From Mycobacterium kyorinense (GTDB taxonomy: Bacteria > Actinomycetota > Actinomycetes > Mycobacteriales > Mycobacteriaceae), in contig NZ_LQPE01000031.1 of NCBI RefSeq assembly GCF_002101735.1, forward strand, positions 48,476-112,475: 64,000 nucleotides of DNA, in the 5' to 3' direction. Below are positions 18,895 through 28,236 of the stretch, piece after piece. A program made the translations under genes and the position numbers. The notes under the pieces were generated by a model. That model had not been told where the DNA came from. It did not search any database and saw nothing but the letters and a program-made list of their open reading frames with translations. Each line of letters starts with the position of its first letter. The first letter of the stretch is position 1.

Positions 18895-18972
18895 ATGGAC
18901 GTAACTGCGCCCGGTCGTGGAGTGGCGCGCAGTTGGCTAACGCCCGGCCCGGAGCGTAACGCCCCGGGCTGA
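18895..18972 (+). other. Possible 25-codon upstream ORF ending in a GC hairpin
   Basis: An ATG preceded by a GAGGGT sequence opens a 25-residue frame (M-D-V-T-A-P-G-R-G-V-A-R-S-W-L, then T-P-G-P-E-R-N-A-P-G). Its last third overlaps alternative GC-rich hairpins (GCCCGG 18942-18947 with CCGGGC 18964-18969; CCCGG 18948-18952 with CCGGG 18964-18968). The next small frame starts 15 bp later. The layout would suit a leader peptide or attenuator, or the hairpin may just be the terminator of the GH5 gene. Coding is not shown. Confidence 0.25.
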
Positions 18973-18987
18973 CTGAGAGGCACGGCG

Positions 18988-19251
18988 ATGGGAACGGCGT
19001 CTGCGACACATGGTGGCACTACTGGACTAAAGGAGCCGGCGACGGCGCCGGAATTACTCCGGCTGCTCCATGTCGACCATGAGCCGGTCGCCAAACAGTG
19101 GCCGGCAATCACCGAGTGGTTGTCGGACCACAAAGCGCCTATTTCGCTGAGGTGCAGTCTGCGCGCCAACGGTTACGGCTATCTACTGAGGAAGGCGCGC
19201 CAGGGCGCTCCCCCGATCGGCAGCATTACGGCACCCACCCACCATCCATAG
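18988..19251 (+). CDS. Small hypothetical protein
   Basis: An 87-residue frame starting at an ATG with GAGAGG 8 bp upstream. Residues 20-70 look protein-like (P-E-L-L-R-L-L-H-V-D-H-E-P-V-A-K-Q-W and a probable second helix), while the C terminus is Pro/His-rich. No family is recognised. The longer antisense frame over it has no ribosome-binding site and a less plausible composition. It could be non-coding. Confidence 0.35.
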   Translation: MGTASATHGGTTGLKEPATAPELLRLLHVDHEPVAKQWPAITEWLSDHKAPISLRCSLRANGYGYLLRKARQGAPPIGSITAPTHHP

Positions 19252-19391
19252 CGCTGCCTTTTTTGCGGACAATTTCCACAAAGCTGGACATAGTGGCCCA
19301 TCGGGGTTACTAATGAGTATCCCGCTGTCTTCAGAAACGTAGGGCCGGCATCCTTCGACGGCGCCCACGGCGCGCACGATAGGAGTGCGTT

Positions 19392-19808
19392 TTGAGCTCT
19401 GCAACAATCAAAGTTTCTCGCTCGCGGGCTGATTCGAGTCCGCGGTCCAACGAACTCGGCGCGCTGAGCGCCACCACTTCGCAACGCGGCCGCGCGGTGA
19501 TCATCTCCGTCGCGGGTGAAGTAGACGCGAGCAACGAGCGTGACTGGAGATACCTGCTGGCCGAGATGGTCGCGATCGCCGCCGTGCCCGGTCGGGTCGT
19601 AGTCGACGTCCGCGACCTCGACTTCATGGGCTGCTGTGCCTACGCGGCGCTGGCCCGCGAGGCCGAACGGTGCCGGCGCCGCGGTGTCACCTTGTGCTTG
19701 GTCAGCCAGGACCCGATCGTCGCGCGGATTGTGGCGGCGTGTGGACTGCGCTGGCTGCTGCCGATTTATCCGACGACAGAGGCCGCGCTGGGCATCAAGG
19801 AGGAGTGA
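19392..19808 (+). CDS. STAS-domain anti-sigma-factor antagonist, cysteine-rich
   Basis: A TTG start with AGGAG 7 bp upstream gives 138 residues. After a ~35-residue Ser/Arg-rich tail comes one STAS domain: V-I-I-S-V-A-G-E-V-D-A-S-N, V-V-V-D-V-R-D-L-D-F, then the phosphoacceptor loop. In classical antagonists this loop reads D-S-S-G; here it is G-C-C-A (residues 80-83), so the phosphorylatable Ser is replaced by Cys81. Further cysteines lie at 94, 102 and 117. M. tuberculosis RsfA is reported to be redox-controlled through two cysteines 36 residues apart (73 and 109); Cys81 and Cys117 here have the same spacing. Control by disulfide rather than phosphorylation is inferred. Confidence 0.85.
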   Translation: MSSATIKVSRSRADSSPRSNELGALSATTSQRGRAVIISVAGEVDASNERDWRYLLAEMVAIAAVPGRVVVDVRDLDFMGCCAYAALAREAERCRRRGVTLCLVSQDPIVARIVAACGLRWLLPIYPTTEAALGIKEE

Positions 19809-19839
19809 GCAGCAGCCCGGCGGCGCCTACCGCCGCGGG

Positions 19840-20799
<960 letters not shown>

Positions 20800-21065
20800 T
20801 CAGGGGGATTCCCTATTGGGGTCTCAGCCGCAACATCCCGCCACCCTTTTGTCCGCCGCTGAATTCAGCGACCCAGCGGTTCTGGGAGTACCCAGGGCGG
20901 CGCCGTTTCTACCGGCGGATGAATCGCAGCGACATGTCGCAGACGGATGTGACGGAGAAGCCCGCGCGGTGGCGCGTCAAACGGGGCCAGCCCGAGCGGG
21001 ATTCCCTCAAGAAATTGCCAAAAATTTCCAGTTTGGGCGAGCGCTTGCAGGGGCACCTATGCGGC

Positions 21066-21815
21066 ATGATCGCACATCACAACCTCATTCGTTACCTCGG
21101 TCCCGCGGCAATCGCCGCCGGCGGCCTCGGCGCTTCCGTCCTTGCCGGCCTTGCGGCCGCCCCGTCCGCTTCCGCCCAGCCATGCCCCGACGTGCAGGTG
21201 GTCTTCGCCCGCGGTACGGGCGAAGATCCTGGCGTGGGTCCCACCGGGCAGGCGTTCGTCGACGACCTGCACAACCGTGTCGGTCCAAGGTCATTCGACG
21301 TCTATCCGGTCAACTACCCGGCCAGTGACCAATGGGAGACCGGCCTCGACGGTATTCGCGACGAAGGCGCTCACGTCGTTTCCACGGCGCAGACCTGCCC
21401 TAACACCAAGATGGTGCTCGGCGGTTACTCCCAGGGCGCTGCCGTGACGGGCTTCGTCACCTCGGCCGCAGTGCCGGACGGCGTGGACCCGGCGACCGTG
21501 CCGAAACCCCTGGACCCCGCCATCGCCGACCACGTCGCGGCCGTTGTCCTGTTCGGAATGCCGAACGTCCGGGCGATGAACTTCCTCGGCGAGCCGCCGG
21601 TCGTCATCGGCCCGGCCTATCAGAACAAAACCATCAAGGTTTGCGCACCCGAGGACCCGATCTGCTCTGACGGGATGAACTTCGCCGCGCACGACGCCTA
21701 CGCCGACGACGCGGCGATCATTGACCAGGGGGCGGCATTTGCCGCCAGTCGCCTTGGCGGGAATTCCATCGGGCTGGCGCCGGGCACCTCGACCGGAGGT
21801 GGGTTTGGCGAGTGA
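21066..21815 (+). CDS. Secreted cutinase-family serine esterase (CFP21-like)
   Basis: The start at 21066 places a signal peptide (M-I-A-H-H-N-L, hydrophobic core, A-S-A-Q) directly at the N terminus; longer in-frame starts upstream would bury it. The 249-residue product has the cutinase signatures: C-P-D-V-Q-V-V-F-A-R-G-T-G, nucleophile G-G-Y-S-Q-G-A-A-V, the Asp in C-A-P-E-D-P-I-C, and the His in A-A-H-D-A-Y. Paired cysteines are conserved. Mycobacterial cutinase-like proteins are secreted esterases or lipases. The gene is followed by a strong hairpin terminator and is monocistronic. Confidence 0.88.
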   Translation: MIAHHNLIRYLGPAAIAAGGLGASVLAGLAAAPSASAQPCPDVQVVFARGTGEDPGVGPTGQAFVDDLHNRVGPRSFDVYPVNYPASDQWETGLDGIRDEGAHVVSTAQTCPNTKMVLGGYSQGAAVTGFVTSAAVPDGVDPATVPKPLDPAIADHVAAVVLFGMPNVRAMNFLGEPPVVIGPAYQNKTIKVCAPEDPICSDGMNFAAHDAYADDAAIIDQGAAFAASRLGGNSIGLAPGTSTGGGFGE

Positions 21816-21852
21816 GTTGACGGCCAGTATCGGCCGACTCACTCACCATGGC

Positions 21853-21888
21853 GGTATGGCGCACCTCGCTCCGAGGGTGCGCCATACC
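21853..21888 (+). terminator. Intrinsic terminator after the cutinase gene
   Basis: GGTATGGCGCACCTCG (21853-21868) pairs with 21872-21888 through 16 base pairs with one bulged G and a three-base loop. It stands 38 bp after the stop codon with no T tract. Confidence 0.75.
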
Positions 21889-22011
21889 TGTGCGGCTTAA
21901 GCCGCCACCACGAAAGTCCAATAACTGCAGGCTGTTTCGAGCCTCTGTCGCAGTTCGGTAACAAACCGCGGCGACGAGTTTAGTCCTTGTGCCCCTGGCT
22001 GATTCATAGGC

Positions 22012-22647
22012 ATGCGCAGCCGATTTCAGTACGAGCTATCGGGGCTTACCGCACAGCTCGCTCAGATGTGTGTGTTGGCCGGGCAGGCGATGAACGACGC
22101 CGCACATGCCTTGCTAAAGGGCGATATTGGGTTGGCTGAGGGTGTCATCCGCAGGCACGACGACATTTCGGCGATGGGTTATAGCGCTGACGAAAAGGCG
22201 TTCCTCTTGTTGACGTCGCAAGCGCGGATTGCTGCCGACCTGCGCCCGGTCGTCAGTGCACTGCACGTCACGGCCGACGCGGAACGCATGTGCGAACTGG
22301 CAATGCGTGTTGCCGAGGTCGCGCGTCGCCCGGACCCGCGCCATTCGCTGCCCGGCCCGGTAGCCGACGTGGGCGCCTTGGCGGTGGCGCAGGCTCGTAC
22401 CGCCCAGGAAGCGTTGCTTTCCGGCGAGCCGCGAACGCCCCGGCACGCTCTTCACGACCACGCCGTCATCAAGGAGTTGCATCGTCGACTACTGGCGGGG
22501 CTGATCGACATGGGCCGGACAGACGCCACCGACGTGGCCTTACTGGGCTGCTTATACGAGCACTTCTCCGACCACGCCGTCCGCATCGCCCGGCACGTGG
22601 TCTCCCGACACCCTGCGCACCACGAGCGACCGGCGCTGAGCGGCTAA
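22012..22647 (+). CDS. PhoU-family phosphate regulator
   Basis: The 211-residue all-helical product starts M-R-S-R-F-Q-Y-E-L and has the two PhoU three-helix repeats. In the first, R-R-H-D-D-I carries the E/D-x-x-x-D metal-binding pattern; in the second, the pattern is weaker (around L-Y-E-H-F-S-D-H-A-V-R-I). R-P-V-V-S-A-L-H is the usual link segment between repeats. PhoU proteins restrain phosphate uptake and PhoR signalling. No pst or phoR gene is adjacent, so this resembles the orphan phoY genes of mycobacteria. Confidence 0.85.
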   Translation: MRSRFQYELSGLTAQLAQMCVLAGQAMNDAAHALLKGDIGLAEGVIRRHDDISAMGYSADEKAFLLLTSQARIAADLRPVVSALHVTADAERMCELAMRVAEVARRPDPRHSLPGPVADVGALAVAQARTAQEALLSGEPRTPRHALHDHAVIKELHRRLLAGLIDMGRTDATDVALLGCLYEHFSDHAVRIARHVVSRHPAHHERPALSG

Positions 22648-22651
22648 CCCG

Positions 22652-22792
22652 TCAAAAAAGCGTGCCGCAGTAGGGTGCACGTTCGGTACAGAAGGCGGAT
22701 ACGAAGGCGAACAGCACCGCGGCCACGGCGCCACCTTTGACGCGGCCTGCCACGGCGCATCCGATCAGCAGCGGCCCCAACACCGCAACCAC
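22652..22792 (-). other. Short hydrophobic ORF, possibly a gene remnant
   Basis: On the minus strand between phoU and rtcB there is a 46-residue frame from a GTG to a TGA. Its composition is that of two membrane helices (V-V-A-V-L-G-P-L-L-I-G-C-A-V-A-G then A-A-V-L-F-A-F-V-S-A-F-C). No clear ribosome-binding site is visible and the in-frame stop upstream leaves little room. It may be the tail of a decayed membrane-protein gene or a very small protein. Confidence 0.3.
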
Positions 22793-22879
22793 CGCGGCCC
22801 AGGTGTGCAGCGAGAGCTAGTTACCCCTTTTTCGCGGGCGCGAAAGCCACCTGGCGCGTGACAAGCGCACGATGGTGGT

Positions 22880-24316
22880 ATGCGGATCTCATCGTCGGCG
22901 CTGATAGCGGAAACACCGTTTCGCTTCCGAATCGACCGATCCGGCGAAATGTTGGTGCCCGGGGTGATCTTCGCCTCGCAGTCGCTGCTGCCCGAGACCA
23001 ACCTGGAGCCGCTGCTGCAGCAAGTGGCGAACGTCGCGACGCTTCCCGGGATCGTCGAGGCGTCGTATGCGATGCCGGACATCCATCTGGGGTACGGGTT
23101 TCCGATCGGTGGTGTGGCGGCCACCGATGTGCGTGACGGCGGCGTGATCTCGCCGGGCGGAGTCGGATTCGACATTTCGTGCGGTGTGCGACTGCTGGCC
23201 GCCGACCTCGACCGAGAGGACTTCGTCCCGGTCGCCGCGACGGTGATGGACGGATTGAGCAGACGGATCCCGCGCGGTGCGGGACCGGGCGCCGTGTGGT
23301 CGCAGGTGAGCCGCGGCGAGCTGGACAAGGTCATGCGCGCAGGTGCGCGCTACGTGGTCGAGCGTCGTGGCGGCTCTGAGCTCGACTTGGATCGCTGCGA
23401 AGATGCCGGGACGTTCGACGACGCCGACACCGGCGCGGTCAGTGAGCAGGCGCGCGCCCGCGGAATGCGCCAGCTCGGCAGCCTCGGGTCGGGGAACCAC
23501 TTCCTGGAAGTTCAGGCGGTGTCGGAGGTGTTCGACGAGCCGGTCGCCAAGGCGTTCGGGCTGCGCGTCGGGCAGGTCTGCGTGATGATCCACTGCGGCT
23601 CGCGTGGCCTCGGACACCAGATCTGCACCGACGAGGTACGGGCGATCGAGCGGAGCATGGCCCGCCACGGCGTGCAGGTCCCGGATCGGCAGTTAGCCTG
23701 CGCGCCAGTCGATTCCGCCGAAGGTCGGCGTTACTTGGCAGCGATGTCCGCTGCCGCCAATTACGCTCGCGCCAACCGGCAGCTCCTCGGATCGTCAGCA
23801 AGCGACGTGTTTGAGGCTGTCACCGGGACGGGGCTGGAGTTGGTCTACGACATCTCGCACAACCTTGCCCGCATCGAGCGGCATGAGGTCGACGGGCACA
23901 CACTGGAGCTCTGCGTCCACCGCAAGGGCGCCACCAGGGCATTGCCGCCCGGACATCCTGATTTGCCAACGGATTTGGCTGACGTGGGGCAGCCGGTGCT
24001 GATCCCCGGCTCGATGGGGACGTCGTCGTACGTGCTGGCCGGAGTGCGCGGCGGCGGCGCGTTCCATTCGACGTGTCACGGCGCCGGCCGGCGGCTCAGT
24101 CGGCACCAGGCGGCCCGCTCAGTGTCGCCGAAGGCCCTGCGGGACCAACTCGAGCGGCAGCAGGGAATTCAAGTCAGGGGGGCGTCGGCGCGCGGGCTGG
24201 CCGAGGAGGCGCCGTCGGCCTACAAAGACGTGTCGGAAGTCGTCGCCGTCGCCGAACAGGCCGGTCTGTGTCGCACGGTCGCCCGGCTGGTGCCGCTGGG
24301 CGTGGTGAAAGGCTGA
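22880..24316 (+). CDS. rtcB: RtcB RNA-splicing ligase
   Basis: RtcB joins RNA ends with 2',3'-cyclic phosphate or 3'-phosphate and 5'-OH, using GTP and Mn2+. The 478-residue product shows the family signatures in order: [27 protein letters not shown] with the metal-binding Asp/Cys, [18 protein letters not shown], and C-H-G-A-G-R whose His is guanylylated. All catalytic positions look intact. The archease gene starts 2 bp after the stop. M. tuberculosis has the neighbouring pair Rv2630-Rv2631, in a different order as recalled. Confidence 0.95.
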   Translation: MRISSSALIAETPFRFRIDRSGEMLVPGVIFASQSLLPETNLEPLLQQVANVATLPGIVEASYAMPDIHLGYGFPIGGVAATDVRDGGVISPGGVGFDISCGVRLLAADLDREDFVPVAATVMDGLSRRIPRGAGPGAVWSQVSRGELDKVMRAGARYVVERRGGSELDLDRCEDAGTFDDADTGAVSEQARARGMRQLGSLGSGNHFLEVQAVSEVFDEPVAKAFGLRVGQVCVMIHCGSRGLGHQICTDEVRAIERSMARHGVQVPDRQLACAPVDSAEGRRYLAAMSAAANYARANRQLLGSSASDVFEAVTGTGLELVYDISHNLARIERHEVDGHTLELCVHRKGATRALPPGHPDLPTDLADVGQPVLIPGSMGTSSYVLAGVRGGGAFHSTCHGAGRRLSRHQAARSVSPKALRDQLERQQGIQVRGASARGLAEEAPSAYKDVSEVVAVAEQAGLCRTVARLVPLGVVKG

Positions 24317-24317
24317 C

Positions 24318-24734
24318 GTGGCCGGCAGCGGGCACCGAACGGTGCCGCATCCGGCCGACGTGACGATCGAGGCGTGGGGACCCACGCGCGAGGCGTGCCT
24401 CGCCGAGGCGGTAGTGGGGTTGGCGGCCAGCTTCGTCGACCTTTCCGATGCACGGCCGGTCGATACCGTAAGCCTGGATGTGGCCGCCGCCGACGACGAG
24501 GATCGTCTGGTGGCGGCGCTCGACCAGCTGATCTATCTGCTTGACACGCAAGGAGTTATCCCGACAAGTGCCGACGTGGACATCGGGGCGCAAACCTTCC
24601 GGTTGACCATGTCGGTGGCGTCGCTGGCCGACGTCACGCCGATCGGCGCGTCACCGAAGGCAGTTGCCCTTTCCGGGCTGGAATTTCGGCGCACCGGCAA
24701 CCAGTGGCGCTGCCGCGCGACGATCGACGTGTGA
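24318..24734 (+). CDS. Archease, RtcB activator
   Basis: A GTG start directly after rtcB gives 138 residues, the usual archease length. Typical features are the N-terminal H-P-A-D-V-T-I-E-A-W-G (the archease H-T-A-D-x-x-I/L motif with its metal-binding Asp), D-E-D-R-L-V-A-A-L-D-Q-L-I-Y-L-L-D in the middle, and V-K-A-V-style strand pairs near the C terminus (P-K-A-V-A-L-S-G-L-E-F). Archease speeds RtcB guanylylation and turnover. The two-base gap means the two genes are co-transcribed and likely coupled. Confidence 0.9.
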   Translation: MAGSGHRTVPHPADVTIEAWGPTREACLAEAVVGLAASFVDLSDARPVDTVSLDVAAADDEDRLVAALDQLIYLLDTQGVIPTSADVDIGAQTFRLTMSVASLADVTPIGASPKAVALSGLEFRRTGNQWRCRATIDV

Positions 24735-24738
24735 CTGG

Positions 24739-27627
24739 TCAGGGCGTCCGGCGCTTGGGCACGCGGGACGGTTCTGCCAGCAGCGCACGCACCAATGGCC
24801 GGGGACCGACAGACCGCAGCATCTGGCTGGCCGGCCGGGTGCGCACCTTTTTCGGCCACCAGAACCAGCGACCCAGCAGGGTGGCGATCGACGGTGTGAT
24901 GAGCGAGCGCACGACCAGCGTGTCGAACAGCAACCCGATGCCGATCGTGGTGCCGAACTGACCGATTGAGCGCAGGTCGCTGGTGATCATCGATCCCATC
25001 GTGAAGGCGAATACGAGGCCTGCGGCCGTCACCACCGGGCCTGTGCTGCCCATGCCACGAATGATGCCGGTCTTCAAGCCGGCGCCGATCTCTTCCTCGA
25101 ACCGCGACACGAGCATCAGGTTGTAGTCGGACCCCACGGCCAACAGCACGATCAGAGCGAACTCCAATGCCACCCAGTGCATTTGGAAATGAATGATGTG
25201 CTGCCAGATGAGGTTCGAGAAGCCGAAGGCGGCGCCCAGCGACACTACGATGGTGCCGACGATCACAAACGCGGCTACCAAGGCCCGCGTAATGAGAACC
25301 ATGATGATGAATATCAACATGATCGAGGCTACTGCTGCGATCATGAGGTCGAATTTTGCGCCGTCGCGGATGTCTTTGTAGGTCGCGGCGGTGCCGCCGA
25401 GCTCGATGTTGGCGTTGGACAGCGAGGTCAACTTCAACGCCTCACGTGCCGCCTGGCGCTCGGCGTCGACGGTCGAAATGCCTTCTGTGGTCGCGGGATC
25501 GACAGCGTGGGTGATGATGAGACGGGCGGCCTTGCCATCCGGGGAGACCATCAGTTTCAGACCCAGTTGGAAGTCTGGGTTGTCGAAAACCTCCGGAGGC
25601 AAGTAGAACGAATCGTCCACTTTTGAATCGTCGAATGCCCGCCCCATCACGGAGCTGGTATCGGTGAGGCGGTCGAACTGTGTGATCAGGCTGTTGAACG
25701 TGCTGTACGTGGTCAACGTGATGTCCCGGATCGACTTCGACACCGCGATCATCGGCGGGATTTGCGCCAGCAATTGCGGCTGCAATCTGTCGATCCGCTG
25801 CGCGTCGTCGACGAGCGCCGCGGTCTGCTCGGCGAGCTGGTCGACACCGTCGGTGGCGTCATAGAGGGATCGAAACGCCCAACAGATCGGGATGTCGAAA
25901 CAGTGCTTCTCCCAATAGAAGTAGCTGCGGATCGGCCGGAAGAAATCGTCGAAGTCGGCGACATTGTCTCTGATCTTGTCAGTGACGGCTTGCAGTTTCT
26001 GCAGGTCGCGGGTCGTGTCGTGGGTGGCCTCCGTTAGCTGGCGCGTCAGGTCGTATGTGCGCTCCAGAATGGCGATCATCGTGTCGAGGTCGCCGACAGT
26101 CTTCAACGTGTCGGCTACCCGATCTTTCAGGTACTGCAGGTTGTCTCTGATCGGCGCGCTTTGCACACTGAGCTGAAAGGGTACCGACCCGTGTTCGATG
26201 GGCGGACCGAGCGGCCTGGTGATGCTCTGCACCCGTTCGATACCGGGCAGCCGGAAAATATTTTTGGCCACCCTGTCCAGGACCAGCAGATCGGTTGGAT
26301 TACGTAAATCGTGGTCGGTCTCGATCATCAGCAGATCGGGATTCAGGCGGGCCTCCGAAAAGTGTTGGCCCGCTGCATCGTAGGCCTTTTTGGATGAGAC
26401 GCGACCGGGCAGGTAGTACCGCTCGTTGTACAGCGGGTTGAAGCCGGCCAGCCCCAGTGCACCGATGATGGCGGCGGCAAGTGCGGTGGTGAGAATCGGC
26501 GCCGGCCAGCGAACGATGGCGGTTGCGAGTCGGCGCCATCGCCGATAGTTGAACTCTCGCTTGGGGTCGAGCAGACCGAAATGGCTTGCCACGGTCATTA
26601 CCGCAGGGCCCAGGGTGAGCCCGGCGGCGACCACTACGAACAGCCCGACGGAGCATGGGATACCCAGCGAATTGAAGTAGGGCAGCCGGGTAAAACGCAG
26701 GCAGAACAATGCCGCGACGATGGTCAGGCCCGAACCCACGATGACTTTGGAGACACCCGTGAACGTGTCGTGATAGGCGGCTTCCCGATCCATGCCGGCG
26801 CTACGGCCCTCCTGGTAGCGGCCGAGCCGGAAGATCGCATAGTCCGTTCCCGCCGCGATGGCCAACGCGGTGAGTAGGTTCACGGCGAACGTTGACAGGC
26901 CCAGTAGGCCGCTATATGCGAGCAGCGCGACGACGCCCCGGGACGCGGCCAATTCGACGAAGACGACGAACAACAGGAGCAGCACGGTAGAAACCGAGCG
27001 GAAAACGAAAAGCAGCATCATCGTGATGACGAGGACGGTGATCATCGTCATCTTCAGCATGCTTTTGTCACCGGCCTCGATCGTGTCCGCGGTCAGTGCT
27101 CCTTGACCGGCCACGTAAGCCTTGACGCCTTTCGGCGGTGTCGAATGCTCCACGATCTTGCGGACGGCCTCGACAGATTTGTTCCCGCGAGCCCCGCCTT
27201 GATTGCCCACCAGGTTGACCTGAACGTAGGCGGCCTTGTGGTCATAGCTTTCCACGCCCGACGACGTGAACCGGTGTCCCCAGAAGTCCAGCAGGTACTG
27301 GACGTCTTCGCTGTCTTGCCTTAGCCGACGTACCAGCTCGTCGTAATACTTATGGGCATCGTCGCCCAACTCGTGGTCACCGACGAGGGTCACCAGCACG
27401 AGGTTGTCGGAGTTGTATTCCTTGAACTTCTCGCCTATCCGCTTCATCCCCTTCACCGACGGCGCATCGGTGGGCGACAACGGAACTGACGTCTCTGCGG
27501 CGATCTTTTCCAATTGCGGTATGAACACGTTCAGAGCAACCGCGAACACCAGCCAGACCAGAATGATGGGAACCGCGAGGAATCGGATCGTGCGGGCGAT
27601 CGGGTGCTTTTCCTGGTTGTCACTCAT
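24739..27627 (-). CDS. MmpL-family RND transporter
   Basis: The 962-residue product starts M-S-D-N-Q-E-K-H-P-I-A-R; the open frame upstream is mmpS in another frame. It has the MmpL layout: TM1 at ~15-40, a large extracytoplasmic domain with Y-N-S-D-N-L, TM2-6 around 200-370 with D-Y-A-I-F-R-L-G-R-Y carrying the proton-relay Asp-Tyr pair, a second periplasmic domain with long coiled-coil helices (~400-700), and TM7-12 with G-S-D-Y-N-L-M-L-V-S-R. MmpL proteins export lipids, siderophores or drugs. The mmpS partner overlaps by four bases, as in mmpS4-mmpL4 and mmpS5-mmpL5. Substrate unknown. Confidence 0.93.
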   Translation of the reverse strand: MSDNQEKHPIARTIRFLAVPIILVWLVFAVALNVFIPQLEKIAAETSVPLSPTDAPSVKGMKRIGEKFKEYNSDNLVLVTLVGDHELGDDAHKYYDELVRRLRQDSEDVQYLLDFWGHRFTSSGVESYDHKAAYVQVNLVGNQGGARGNKSVEAVRKIVEHSTPPKGVKAYVAGQGALTADTIEAGDKSMLKMTMITVLVITMMLLFVFRSVSTVLLLLFVVFVELAASRGVVALLAYSGLLGLSTFAVNLLTALAIAAGTDYAIFRLGRYQEGRSAGMDREAAYHDTFTGVSKVIVGSGLTIVAALFCLRFTRLPYFNSLGIPCSVGLFVVVAAGLTLGPAVMTVASHFGLLDPKREFNYRRWRRLATAIVRWPAPILTTALAAAIIGALGLAGFNPLYNERYYLPGRVSSKKAYDAAGQHFSEARLNPDLLMIETDHDLRNPTDLLVLDRVAKNIFRLPGIERVQSITRPLGPPIEHGSVPFQLSVQSAPIRDNLQYLKDRVADTLKTVGDLDTMIAILERTYDLTRQLTEATHDTTRDLQKLQAVTDKIRDNVADFDDFFRPIRSYFYWEKHCFDIPICWAFRSLYDATDGVDQLAEQTAALVDDAQRIDRLQPQLLAQIPPMIAVSKSIRDITLTTYSTFNSLITQFDRLTDTSSVMGRAFDDSKVDDSFYLPPEVFDNPDFQLGLKLMVSPDGKAARLIITHAVDPATTEGISTVDAERQAAREALKLTSLSNANIELGGTAATYKDIRDGAKFDLMIAAVASIMLIFIIMVLITRALVAAFVIVGTIVVSLGAAFGFSNLIWQHIIHFQMHWVALEFALIVLLAVGSDYNLMLVSRFEEEIGAGLKTGIIRGMGSTGPVVTAAGLVFAFTMGSMITSDLRSIGQFGTTIGIGLLFDTLVVRSLITPSIATLLGRWFWWPKKVRTRPASQMLRSVGPRPLVRALLAEPSRVPKRRTP

Positions 27628-28049
27628 GCCGATTTGTCCAGGCAGGAAATCTGGGCGTTGCGTCCGTTCGCCGATTGCTCGTCCACAAGCTTGCCGTCGA
27701 CGGTTATGCGGCAACCGATGTAGTCGCTATCTCCCTGCGCCACCACGTAGGCGAAGATTCCCGGCAGCCGCGCTGTGATGGTGCGCGACCACGGCAGCGT
27801 CGTGAAATCCGCCCGCTGCGGCTGGGCGTTTTCGTCCATCCAATTGACGACGCCGGCCGTCCCCGGCGGGCCGATGATCTCGTAAGTGGCGCTTTTCGAC
27901 GCGTACGGCGGGGTCTGACTGCGCGGATCGAGTTTCGACGAGGTGGTGATCGGAAAGATCCCGTGCAGACGTTCGACGGCGAACCCGCCCACGGCAAGCG
28001 CGACGGCGACGACCAATGGTATCCATGCCCGCTTGAGGACGTTCACCAC
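27624..28049 (-). CDS. MmpS-family accessory membrane protein
   Basis: The GTG at 28049 (or the next codon, also GTG) gives 141 residues: N-V-L-K-R-A-W-I-P, one membrane helix (about 10-27), and an exported beta-rich domain with Y-E-I-I-G-P-P-G-T-A-G-V-V-N-W-M-D and C-x22-C-type cysteines near the C terminus. Such proteins act with MmpL pumps. The stop overlaps the mmpL start (ATGA). No adjacent TetR or MarR regulator is visible; the 187 bp upstream hold the near-palindrome CCTATATGTAGG (28131-28142). Confidence 0.9.
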   Translation of the reverse strand: MVNVLKRAWIPLVVAVALAVGGFAVERLHGIFPITTSSKLDPRSQTPPYASKSATYEIIGPPGTAGVVNWMDENAQPQRADFTTLPWSRTITARLPGIFAYVVAQGDSDYIGCRITVDGKLVDEQSANGRNAQISCLDKSA

Positions 28050-28236
28050 AGGATCCCCTAGCTCCGCCGGCGCGCGGGGCACACCCAGGCTTGTTCACGC
28101 TTGTGCCACAGCCCGTGCGGTCGTCAATGTCCTATATGTAGGCCTCCACATTCCATCTGGTGCCTTGAACTTACCGCTTCTCGACCACGAGAGGGCGGCA
28201 ACAGAAAATTGCCGCCTGCGGACCCGGTCCGCACCG

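Noticed and set aside
18654..19169. A 171-codon antisense frame over the GH5 3' end and the following gap.
   Set aside because: No ribosome-binding site or family likeness; it overlaps the GH5 coding end in antisense.
22765..23334. A 189-codon minus-strand frame across the rtcB start.
   Set aside because: It is antisense to conserved RtcB motifs, has a Ser/Pro/Thr-rich composition typical of shadow frames, and has no ribosome-binding site.
28131..28142. CCTATATGTAGG upstream of mmpS as a regulator operator.
   Set aside because: It is an imperfect palindrome (10 of 12) without a known regulator beside it; mentioned only under mmpS.
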